DNA of 64,000 nucleotides, from the NCBI RefSeq assembly GCF_000585995.1, contig NZ_CP007410.1:5297430-5361429 (forward strand). The letters run 5' to 3'. This document shows positions 41,031 through 50,560 of this stretch, in pieces (the stretch's first letter is position 1; every line of letters starts with the position of its first letter). The stretch is from Pseudomonas brassicacearum (GTDB lineage: Bacteria > Pseudomonadota > Gammaproteobacteria > Pseudomonadales > Pseudomonadaceae). The translations under genes were made by a program, and so were the position numbers. The notes below the pieces were generated by a model that was given only the letters and a program-made list of their open reading frames with translations, ran no database searches and was not told where the DNA came from.

Positions 41031-44000
41031 TCATCCGTCGGGGTTCATTTCATGAAGGGCCAGCCGGGTCAGGCTCCTGAGCAACTCCTTGCGTGCAAAG
41101 GCCAACACGTTCATTTTCTGTTCGTATTCCTGCTGCGAAAGGGTTCCTGCCAGTTGCTCGTCAAGCAATGCTTCACCCTTCTGGCGATAGGTGGCGGAAT
41201 TTTCTTCGAATGACGAGGCATGACGCGTCTTCAAATATCGGCGCCAGAACCGCTGCTCGATGAGATGATTGATCAGCCCGTCGCCGGACTCCTGCTCCAG
41301 GATCGACGCATAAGCTTGCGTTATCGCCGCATCGTCCACCCCGGATACCCCCCTGAACAACATGTCATTGGATTGCCACGGCAGCCCAAGTTTATGCGCC
41401 AACCCCGTTTGGAACGCCAGGTAGACCTCCACCTCATCGATAGTCCCGGTGATCTCACCGTCTTCATCCAGAGCGGTAAAGGTTTCCCCTGCCTGCAACC
41501 GCTTCAGGATCAGGTCACGGGCGATCTCATTGACCCGGTCCAGTCGGGACTTGCCCTTGGCCAAAGCCAACAGACTGGCCTGGATTCGGACCGGATCACC
41601 CGCTCGATACGCCTCATGGACCATGACCTTCACCCCCATCTCGTTGAATAGCTGTGCGCCGGCATCCGCACAGGAATCCGGATTGATCACCATGCGAAAG
41701 AGCTCCTCGCGCAAGGGCGTGTCCTGCGCCATTGCGTCCAGCATCCGCCAGACACGCGCCGTCAATGACGAACGAAACGTCTCGTCGACGTAATCGGCGC
41801 TTTGCGTCAACTGTTCCAGCACTTCGAAGAAACCCTGGGCACCGGGTTCGCGCTCAAGCTCATCCCAGGTACGTTGCCTGGCCGCTCGCAGCTCGGCCCC
41901 TTGGCCCTCCAGCCAGTACTGACTGGTTTCCTCGCCCTTGGGCGGATAGCTACGCATCGGGTCATAGCCAACCGAACGCAGGTAATCCTGAAACTGCCGC
42001 AGGCACTCGTCCGGCAACTCGTCACGACTCAAACGGGTACGGGCGATCAACCGGGCCTGCTCGGAACCTGGCGTCACATCCGGCATGCGAGCGATGGGGT
42101 TGCCTTGCAGATCCAGTTCGAATGTGCGTGGACGGCCGATCGTCAACAAACCCGGCGGCCAGTCAGTGGCCCCGGTGTTGTGCAGATCCAGCACGTTAAG
42201 CTCCGGCATGCGGCTGATGTCAGGCAGCAGAGTCAAGGCCGGGTTATGACTCAGTTTCAACACTTCAAGACGGCTCAGGCCGCCCAGGTCAGCGATGCTT
42301 TGGGGCGTGAGGCTCAATTGGTTATGCGCAAGGTCCAACACCTGTAGTCCCGCAAGATTTTCCTGTAGCCGAGGGAGCGTCACCAGCTCGTTATGACTCA
42401 AGTCCAGACGCTTGAGATGGGGAAAATAACCGAGAAACCCGGTGATATCGGTGCGCAATGCGCCGTTGCGCCATTGCACGGCGTTCACATGGGGAAAACT
42501 CACGTCCAGGCTGGGAAAGTCGTCAAGAAAGTCACTTGACCAGTGATGATTCAAATCCAGCGTATAACCCTCGGGCAACGTATCCACGGCAGCCCGCCAA
42601 CATTGCTTGAGGGTCGAGGTCAGTTTTCCCTTGTGGTAGCGCTGGTCGATAGGAAGGGTATCGCCCCGCTCGATCGCCACCCACCTCTCCAGCGCCCTGC
42701 TCAGCCCCTCGAACTCCAACTCACGCCCCCTGAGGCTGGCCAGGGCCATTTGTTCGGAGCTGAACGAGCCAACAAACCCGGCGTAAGTCTGGGCCGATGC
42801 GGCGGGATACAGCGCCTTGAACCGCGCCTCCAGGTTCAACGCGCCCCCCGTGCCGAGCAGGCGCTCATCGAGCCGTTCATACCCTTGCCGACCACCCGTC
42901 AAACGCGTGACGATCGGTGGCTCCATCGTCGGCACAACAGCCGCGTCGCGCAGGATTTCGCGAAACGCGGGGCGATCCAGCGGTGCTCGCTTGATGGCCT
43001 GGCTCAACAATGGGCCTTGGCTGACGAGGTAGCCCAGCTCACGGCGCTCTGCCTCAGACAAGGCCTGCAGGATGTCGGTATAGAAATCATCGACACCGTG
43101 CACCGAGTTGCCCTGCTCGCCAAAAAGCTCGGCGGTCGCCTCCTCCTTGAATGCCAGGACTTTACGGGGCGATGCGGAGGTCGGCCCGATGCTGTCGAGT
43201 AACGGTCCCTCAAGCGCCCCGTCGCGGATCTCGATACGCACCTGCGCCGGCCATCCCGGCAATTGTGCCAGGCTATGCAGCGCCAACTGCCAGGTATCGG
43301 GGTTGCCCTTCGTGGGCAGGTACAACCCCTCGTAGGCCTGGACGATGCGCCATTCCTGCAGCGCCGCGAGGGCCGCCTGGCGCAGACGCAAGGGCAGGTG
43401 CCGTTGCTCGCTCATCTGCCGACGTTCCAGGCCCGTCGCGTCAACCAGCAGTTCGTCCACCACAGCGCCAGGCAGTTGTGGAAATTCGCCGCGCAGCAAC
43501 TGAGCGTCGGCAGCCATGCCAACATCTGCCGCATCGCCATCGACCGGTTCGACGCCCTGTCGAATGTCCTGCGCGCTCTTGAAACGCTTGATCGTTTCGC
43601 TCAGCAATGCCCCGGGCCGCTCATGCTCGACATGCAGTTTGCGCAGGACATCCTCTTCGACCCCGCTGACGATACGGATCTGTTCCAGGGTCTCGTCCGA
43701 GAACGATTCGACGCGGTGCCCCAGGCGCCGCATCAGCTTTGTGCCTTGCCAGGTTTGTGGACGTTCGGCCTCATGGACCCAGGCGCCAGCATCGTTGTGG
43801 GCAAGCCTTGGGGCATAGGCATCGGCACGCGTGGGGTGCTGGATACGATACGGCCCCGGGCTGGGCGTTTGCTCGACCACGATTGCCGGCCGTCGAGCAC
43901 CAGGACCTCGCGCCCCTGATGAACGTAAAGACCATTGGCCTGTGTCCGCGCCTGCGTGTCGAGCGCCAACGTTCGTTCGTACGGCGCGAGTCCGGATGCC

Positions 44001-45600
44001 ATAAACGCGACTGCCCGGGGCGGGTTTCGACCACCCTCATCTGCTCGACAAAGGCAGAAGGCCGGGCAGACCGCACAGCCCCTACCACCTTCCCACCCAC
44101 CGCGAAGGCCCCCAACAGCGCCATGTTTTCAGCCACCCCGAGCAAGTGCGCGGCCGCCTCGGCCCGGCGCCCCGCCGACCACGCGGCAATCCCTTCGAAT
44201 GTCTCATCGAGCAATTGATAGACGGTGTAGGCCATCATCGCTTCACCGAGTATCGGCACAAAAGACACCGCCACAAAAGCGGCCATCTCCAACACGGTCT
44301 CGGCCACGTGCATGACGCTGTCCCAGCGAGCCCAGCGGGATTTGAGATCCTCATCCCCCGTTGGCACTGCCATTACCCGGGCGTCCTGGACGATCCGGTT
44401 GCGCCACTGTTCGAACCCATGGTTCCAGATATCGCCCGCCACCCGACGGCAGCTCATGCGCAGTTTGGGGGCTGGTACAGGTTTGCGCCGGGGCGCTGGC
44501 GAGGCGAAAGCCGTGGAGGGCTGACGTGGGTGGTGAACAGCCGGGCATCCAGCGCGGCAAAAAAAAAGCCCCGGCGCGACTGGGCAACGAAGCGACTGAA
44601 GAACCGCTGATAAGGGGGTCGAGCGCAATCGCCCGGTCAACGCCTCCAGGAAAGCAACCGTGGAGCGGTACTGCTTGACGGGATGCTCGGGGTCGTGGGG
44701 GATGTACACCAGGATTGGCGAGACCTGCCGGCTCCGGTCCAGGTCGGGGCCGATCATCACGATGCCCGTCAGCGGGGTGTCGAGCAGGGTCAGGTCATGG
44801 CAATACTGGGGGGTGCCACGCTCATCGACAGCGCGCTTGCCATCGGCCAGGTCGAGTAGCACTCGATAGGCATCCGGGCCAATATCGCCCTTGACCCGCG
44901 CTAACGCCGCTGCCGCGCGCAATGCATCCTTGTCGCTGTTTTGCACGCGGTCCTGCAGTGCCGAACCGGCGACGGGGTCGTTGGGCAGCAGAAACTTCTT
45001 CAGATAGGTTTGATACTGCCCACCGATGTCCAGCTCCCGACAAAGCGCCACGAAAACCGGTACGGTGAGCGTCTTGCCGAGGGGCAGGATATCGAATTGC
45101 CCGCTCGACGAGGGTCGGGTAATGAAGCGGGAGGCCTCGTCGAAGAAGCCTGGACGAGCCTCTTTCGCCTCGAAATTTTGCAGGGCGGCATCCAGCAGGG
45201 AAATCGTCCTGATTTTGTACGCCACGGACACGCCTTCGGGCCTGTAGAGCCTCAGGAAGGTTTCCCTGACATCCAATGTGATGTTGCAGCGTTTTTTCAA
45301 CGCGGCAACCAACAACGGTTCGGCAAAGGTTTCGACCGACTGGAGCCGGTCGAGCATTTCTTCCAGTTTGTTGTGGGATTTCCAGCTCGCGCCCAGGGCC
45401 TCTTTCAAGGCGCGCCGATCCTCGGCGTTGGCTTGGGCGAGCCTGGGGGCTATCGGCCCGGCCGCCTGTATCAGCGCAGTACGTTGCTTCGATGAAAGAC
45501 CCAGCACCCAGTCGGGCATCGAATCGGCGAGCCATTCATTGGGATTGGAAAGTAATGCGTGCATCGGTACCGTCGGCACCAACGTTCGTGTATTGAGCAT
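41031..45600 (-). pseudogene. NEL-type E3 ubiquitin ligase effector with N-terminal DUF6543-like domain, four frameshifts
   Basis: Corrected length is about 1520 aa. The N-terminal part resembles the dermonecrotic-toxin-like DUF6543 proteins of Pseudomonas (YQRFFSRFVAQSRRGFFFAALDARL, GEAMMAYTVYQLLDETFEG, WHPDLAPYERTL). Leucine-rich repeats lie at about 42420-42150 (LKRLDLSHNELVTLP, LQVLDLAHNQLSLTP). The C-terminal NEL domain has the catalytic-cysteine segment NPDSCADAGAQLFNEMG, Cys codon 41670-41672. NEL ligases (IpaH, SspH, SlrP) transfer host ubiquitin. Frame changes, each one base: an extra base near 44613-44618 (C run), a missing C near 44470, a missing base near 43990 and another near 43880. 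Otherwise no stop interrupts the reading. The start ATG at 45600 is uncertain. It lies between two TccC genes and diverges from the second. Confidence 0.83.
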
Positions 45601-45740
45601 GTATTCAAGTCATCCATGACAAGTGAAGCCGCTACGCTAAATGGGCATGGCCATCAGAACCAGTCGAAACCTGTTTCCAAACAAAACCCCACCCTTAGAA
45701 ATTCCAGGCCCCGCCGCTAGCGCTGAACACCCCACCCGAG

Positions 45741-45758
45741 CCTGTCAGACCTGACAGG
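45741..45758. promoter_or_regulatory. Palindromic operator candidate, second TccC gene / NEL effector
   Basis: CCTGTCAG-AC-CTGACAGG, perfect 8-base arms. It lies in the 252-bp gap between the divergent NEL effector and second TccC gene and could serve both. A TATATT at 45781 is a possible -10 box for the TccC gene. Confidence 0.7.
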
Positions 45759-45852
45759 TTCCAGCCTGTTTTTTCGTTGTTATATTAAGGCACCCTCAGT
45801 GCCCAACGTCAGGCAACGATCAAAGCGCCGAACCCCTGGAGGCCATCGACCG

Positions 45853-48591
45853 ATGAGTGCCGTCCATGCCCGTACTCCAAACGTCGTAGCCGTCGACGGC
45901 CGTGGCCTGCCAACACGGCAGGTTGCTTACTTGCGTAGCCAAGCCTGCGAGTCTGCCGTCGCACTGATAACCCGCCAGCGCCATAATGTTATCGGCCACC
46001 TCGTCGAGCAGTGGGATCCACGCCTTTTCGGCCACGGCCCCAAACCGAACCAGGCCACCCTTCACAACCTCGCGGGTCAGCCGCTGCATACCGACAGTGT
46101 CGATGCCGGATGGCGCCTGGTATTGCCGGGGCTGGCAGGTAAAACCTGGCAGCGTTGGGATGAACGCGGCAATCACTGGCGTATCGCCTATGACCCTCAA
46201 TTGCGCCCGGTGGCCCTGGAGGAAAACGGCCAGGCCGACATCGATACTTTCACCTACGCCAACGCCACGGCCGATGCCGATCACAACCTGCGTGGGCAGT
46301 TGCTTGAGCAGGTCGATCCGTCGGGTACGTTGCACCTCGACAGTTATGGACTGCTCGGCCATCCGTTGCGCCAGACGCGTACCTTTCATGACGGCATGAC
46401 CCTGACCAACCGTCGTACCCACGATCCGTTGGGCGCCGTCCTGGAGCAGACCGATGCCGGTGAACATCAGCGACAGTGGCGCTACGATCTGGCCGGACAG
46501 CTCAAGGGAATGCAGTTGCGACTGTTGGGACAAACTGACTGGCAGCCTGTGTTGCACGATGCCCAGTACAATGCCGCCGGTCAGATGATTGAACAGCGCG
46601 CCGGCAACGGCGTTGTCAGCGACTGGACTTACGACCTGGCCAACGCTCGCCTGCTCAGGCAACGCTCACGAAAAGACGAGATGACCGTTCTGGTGGATTT
46701 CGAGTATGCCCACGACCCGGTGGGCAACGTCACCCGGATCCTTGACCACACCTTCACCCCCACCCATTTCGCCAACCAGCGAGTCGATGGCCAGCGTGCC
46801 TTTGGCTACGACTCGCTCTATCGACTGTTCAGTGCCAGTGGTTACGACGATGGCCTGCCCTCGGACATCCCAGGCCTGCCCCAGCCAACCGATCCCAACA
46901 ACCGGCTCAATTACCGACAGACCTATGAGTACGACATTGGCGGTAATTTGACCAAGCTCACCCATGTGCGCGAGGGCGCCAGCCATACCCGCCAAATGTA
47001 CATCGACCCAAACAGCAATCGGGGTGTTCGATGGAAGCCTGGTGATCCCACCCCGTCATTCGGCACACTGTTCGACCGCCATGGCAATCTCCAGGCACTG
47101 CAACCTGGGCAAGCGCTGCAATGGAACGCTCGGGACCAAATGGCCTGTGCCACCCTGCTCGATCGCGAAGACGGCCCCAATGACGAAGAGCACTACCGCT
47201 ACAGCCAAGGCATGCGGGTCTACAAGCGCCACGAAACCCATACCGCCACCCACAGCCATTTTCAGGATGTGCGTTATCTGCCGGGGCTTGAGATCCGCAC
47301 CCAGGACAACGGCGAAGAACTGCACGTCTTAACCCTCGATGCCGGGTTCGCCAGTGTCCGTTGTTTGCACTGGGTGACGGGCAAACCGACAGGCATCGAG
47401 GCTGATCAATTGCGCTACAGCCTGGAAGATCACCTGGGCTCAAGTGTGATGGAGCTGGATCAACGAGCCCAACTAATCAGTCACGAAGGCTATTACCCGT
47501 TCGGCGCCACGGCGTGGATGACCGCGCGCTCGTCGGTGGAAGTCAGTTACAGGACGGTGCGGTATTCGGGCAAGGAAATGGACGCCAGCGGGCTTTATTA
47601 CTATGGCGCACGGTATTACGCGCCGTGGCTGCAGCGTTGGATCGGCCCGGACCCGTTGGGAAATATCGACGGGCTGAATCGATATTCGATGGTGAGGAAC
47701 AACCCGGTCAGTTTTGTCGATGAACAAGGCGCAATGACACGACCGCCACCATCGACACCGACAGAAACCGCCATTCAAATGAGCGCCTCATTGTCACGGA
47801 CAAGCTCCACCGACAGCAACACAGCGGGCAGTACGGGCACACCCGCGCCACTGGATGACCCTGAAAACAATCCTCCCCCACTGCCATCCAAGCCTGATGA
47901 GACGTGGCGGGCATGGGCCAGGCGAATGGCGTTGGAAGCGGTCAACTCCAGAGTCGGGCTGGCGTTGCTTCCGGTCGGTACATCAAGCCCGGCCAATGCC
48001 GCAATTGTTTCGACAGTGCTTACCGCCGCAGCGCAACTGACGATCCACGCCACTTTGTTCAACCCCGGCTGGTCTCCGCCCGGCAGCTGGGATCCCTCCG
48101 GCGATGGTTCACTTCCGCCCGTGGAGGTGACGCAAGGCGCCAATCGCACGTTCGTCACGACCACCCTGGCCATCACCACCGCCGGGGCCGTGATCGGTGC
48201 CGCTCTAGGCCCGGTCGTGGGCGGCTATGTCGATGAACTCAGGGGGACGAAGGACAAGGCCGAGAAAAAAACGCAGGCCGGCAAGTGGATAGACACCATC
48301 GACAAGCTGATCGCCGATCATCGCACACAGGATGAAGTGTCAGAGAAAGCGCAGCGCTCGCTTCATGATCAAGTGCTGGAAGTCGAAGAGTTGATCGGCA
48401 TTACCTGGCAGACCATGGGCATGCTTGAAAAAATCGCCAGGCTGCGGCCGGCAAGCCGCAGCGCGGGTGCTGCGTTGTTACGACAAGCCTCTGACGACTC
48501 TCAACGGTCCACTGTCAGCCATGTCATACAGAGGAACGCACCGGGCCGGACTCCAAAACGCAAATACAATCCTGTGGGGACGACTCGATAA
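45853..48591 (+). CDS. Second TccC-type Rhs-repeat toxin, unknown C-terminal tip
   Basis: 912 aa from the ATG at 45853, which has GGAGG ten bases upstream; an in-frame GTG at 45799 lacks one. Residues 1-627 are the TcC/Rhs core, closely parallel to the first TccC (WDPRLFGHG, KEMDASGLYYYGARYYAPW, RYSMVRNNPVSFVD). The usual DPxGL junction is altered to DEQGA. The tip (residues 628-912) starts with a Ser/Thr/Pro-rich stretch, then a hydrophobic Gly/Ala-rich segment (AITTAGAVIGAALGPVVGGYV) that could insert in or lie on a membrane, then charged helices and a basic C-terminus (RNAPGRTPKRKYN). No catalytic motif was recognised. It has no TcB of its own nearby and probably shares the upstream one. 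Confidence 0.87.
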   Translation: MSAVHARTPNVVAVDGRGLPTRQVAYLRSQACESAVALITRQRHNVIGHLVEQWDPRLFGHGPKPNQATLHNLAGQPLHTDSVDAGWRLVLPGLAGKTWQRWDERGNHWRIAYDPQLRPVALEENGQADIDTFTYANATADADHNLRGQLLEQVDPSGTLHLDSYGLLGHPLRQTRTFHDGMTLTNRRTHDPLGAVLEQTDAGEHQRQWRYDLAGQLKGMQLRLLGQTDWQPVLHDAQYNAAGQMIEQRAGNGVVSDWTYDLANARLLRQRSRKDEMTVLVDFEYAHDPVGNVTRILDHTFTPTHFANQRVDGQRAFGYDSLYRLFSASGYDDGLPSDIPGLPQPTDPNNRLNYRQTYEYDIGGNLTKLTHVREGASHTRQMYIDPNSNRGVRWKPGDPTPSFGTLFDRHGNLQALQPGQALQWNARDQMACATLLDREDGPNDEEHYRYSQGMRVYKRHETHTATHSHFQDVRYLPGLEIRTQDNGEELHVLTLDAGFASVRCLHWVTGKPTGIEADQLRYSLEDHLGSSVMELDQRAQLISHEGYYPFGATAWMTARSSVEVSYRTVRYSGKEMDASGLYYYGARYYAPWLQRWIGPDPLGNIDGLNRYSMVRNNPVSFVDEQGAMTRPPPSTPTETAIQMSASLSRTSSTDSNTAGSTGTPAPLDDPENNPPPLPSKPDETWRAWARRMALEAVNSRVGLALLPVGTSSPANAAIVSTVLTAAAQLTIHATLFNPGWSPPGSWDPSGDGSLPPVEVTQGANRTFVTTTLAITTAGAVIGAALGPVVGGYVDELRGTKDKAEKKTQAGKWIDTIDKLIADHRTQDEVSEKAQRSLHDQVLEVEELIGITWQTMGMLEKIARLRPASRSAGAALLRQASDDSQRSTVSHVIQRNAPGRTPKRKYNPVGTTR

Positions 48592-48793
48592 ATACCAAGA
48601 GCGGAGCCCGGTATATCCTTGTGGCGAGAAAATTATCTCTGTGGGATTGCGCATCAGCCCTCAGCGATGGATCAAGGCGCCGGTCTCAGGGCCGCGCCCC
48701 GGCCCAGCGGGTTAAAGCGCTCCCTCCTCCTTGTCGTTGCCCACGGTCGGCATGCTATGGTGCCCGCCCGACTTTCTACCGGTTTGCGCCAGC

Positions 48794-50560
48794 ATGCTGT
48801 CGACTCCCCGTATCTTGCGTCTGTCGTTATATATCTTGCTGATCCTCGCTGGCGCCCTCGGCGCCGCTACCCTGGCCGTGCGTCACGCCGAACGCCAGGC
48901 CCTGGCGGAAGACGCCAACCGCGCCAATCAGCAGCTGGCGTTGTACGCCAACTCGCTGCATACCCTGATCGAACGCTACCGCGCCCTGCCCGCCGTGCTG
49001 GCGCTGGATCCGCAATTGCGCGCGGCGCTCAAGGGGCCGGTCAGTGCGGCGCAACAGGATGCGTTGAACCGCAAACTGGAACAGATCAACGGTGCCGCGC
49101 AATCGTCCACCTTGGAACTGCTCGACCACACCGGCCTGGCCGTGGCGGCCAGCAACTGGCGGCTGCCCAGCAGTTACGTCGGGCACAACTATGGCTTTCG
49201 TCCCTATTTCCTCCAGACCCGCACCCAGGGCACCGGGCGTTTCTATGCGGTGGGGGTGACCAGCGGCATCCCGGGGTACTTCCTCTCCAGCGCCGTGACC
49301 GGCGACAACGGCGAGTTCCTTGGCGCGATGGTGGTGAAGCTGGAGTTTCCCGAGCTTGAACGCGAATGGCGCCAGGGCAGCGACACCCTGTTGGTCAGCG
49401 ATGCCAAAGGGATTATCTTCATCGCCAACCGACCCGGCTGGCGTTATCGGCACCTGCAGCCCCTGGCCGACAGCGACCGCGCCGAACTCAAGGCGACCCG
49501 CCAATACGACAAGCAGCCGCTGCAACCGTTAGCTTTTGAGCCCCTGCGGCACTTTGACGACAACAGTCGCCTGGCCCGGGTCGAAACCCCCGATGGCCCA
49601 GCGGATTACCTGTGGGAATCCCTGCCGCTGACCGCCGAAGGCTGGACGCTGCATTTGCTGCGCCGCCCGCAGATCGCCTTCGAAGACCGTCGCAATGCCG
49701 GGCTCGCCGCCGCCGGATCATGGCTGGCGCTGGTGTTCCTGCTGCTGTTTCTCAACCAGCGCTGGCGCCTGGCGAAACTGCGCCAGCGCAGCCGCGAAGA
49801 GCTTGAACGCTTGGTGGAAGAACGCACCCGCGATCTGCACACGGCTCAGGACGGCCTGGTGCAATCGGCCAAGCTGGCTGCTCTGGGGCAGATGTCGGCG
49901 GCCCTGGCCCATGAAATCAACCAGCCGCTGACCGCCCAACGCATGCAATTGGCAACGTTGCGCCTGCTGTTGGATCACGGTCGGGTCGAGGATGCCTACA
50001 AGGCCCTCAGACCGGTGGACGAGATGCTGACCCGCATGGCCGCCCTCACCGGCCACCTGAAAACCTTCGCCCGCAAAAGCCCCAGCGGCCTGCGCGAACG
50101 CCTGGACCTGGCGACGGTGGTGGACCAGGCGCTGCAACTGCTGGACACGCGCCTGCGGGACGAACAGGTCAGCACCGTGCTGCACCTGACTCGCCCGGCG
50201 TGGGTGCGCGGCGATGCGATCCGCCTCGAACAGGTGTTGATCAATCTGCTGCGCAACGCCCTCGACGCCATGCTCGACCAACCCCTCAAGCGCCTGGAAG
50301 TACGCCTGGAGGCTGATGACCAATTGTGGCGCCTGACCGTCAGTGACAGCGGCACCGGGATCGCCGAAGAACACTTGGCCCAGGTCTTCGACCCGTTCTT
50401 CACCACCAAGGCCGTGGGCGACGGACTGGGCTTGGGACTGGCGGTTTCGTTTGCGATCATTCATGAATCCGGCGGGCGGCTGACAGCGGACAACCATGAG
50501 AACGGCGCGGTGTTTTGCGTGACTTTGCCTATCGACCAGGAGGCGCACCTGCATGCTTAG
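48794..50560 (+). CDS. DctB/MifS-like sensor histidine kinase
   Basis: 588 aa. A membrane helix at residues about 8-25 and another near 300 (AGSWLALVFLLLFLNQRW) bracket a periplasmic double-Cache-like sensor (YGFRPYFLQTRTQGTGRFYAVG, the DctB-type pattern). The HisKA box is ALAHEINQPLTAQ with phospho-acceptor His373, then the ATPase N box LLRNALDAML and G boxes GTGIAEE and GDGLGLGLA. It overlaps the response regulator gene by 8 bases. DctB senses C4-dicarboxylates; MifS of P. aeruginosa (about the same length, recalled) serves alpha-ketoglutarate use. The kgtP gene 7 kb away fits the latter. Upstream, 48592-48793 holds only a decayed REP-like sequence. Confidence 0.9.
   Translation: MLSTPRILRLSLYILLILAGALGAATLAVRHAERQALAEDANRANQQLALYANSLHTLIERYRALPAVLALDPQLRAALKGPVSAAQQDALNRKLEQINGAAQSSTLELLDHTGLAVAASNWRLPSSYVGHNYGFRPYFLQTRTQGTGRFYAVGVTSGIPGYFLSSAVTGDNGEFLGAMVVKLEFPELEREWRQGSDTLLVSDAKGIIFIANRPGWRYRHLQPLADSDRAELKATRQYDKQPLQPLAFEPLRHFDDNSRLARVETPDGPADYLWESLPLTAEGWTLHLLRRPQIAFEDRRNAGLAAAGSWLALVFLLLFLNQRWRLAKLRQRSREELERLVEERTRDLHTAQDGLVQSAKLAALGQMSAALAHEINQPLTAQRMQLATLRLLLDHGRVEDAYKALRPVDEMLTRMAALTGHLKTFARKSPSGLRERLDLATVVDQALQLLDTRLRDEQVSTVLHLTRPAWVRGDAIRLEQVLINLLRNALDAMLDQPLKRLEVRLEADDQLWRLTVSDSGTGIAEEHLAQVFDPFFTTKAVGDGLGLGLAVSFAIIHESGGRLTADNHENGAVFCVTLPIDQEAHLHA

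Noticed and set aside
38173..48591. Rhs/type VI effector system with immunity genes
   Set aside because: The Rhs-core proteins are preceded by an SpvB/TcB gene and lack PAAR or VgrG parts; no immunity-like small gene follows either tip, so Tc cargo is the better reading.
48592..48793. Short gene between the second TccC and the sensor kinase
   Set aside because: Open frames here lack ribosome sites and include a decayed GTGGCGAG repeat; nothing convincing.
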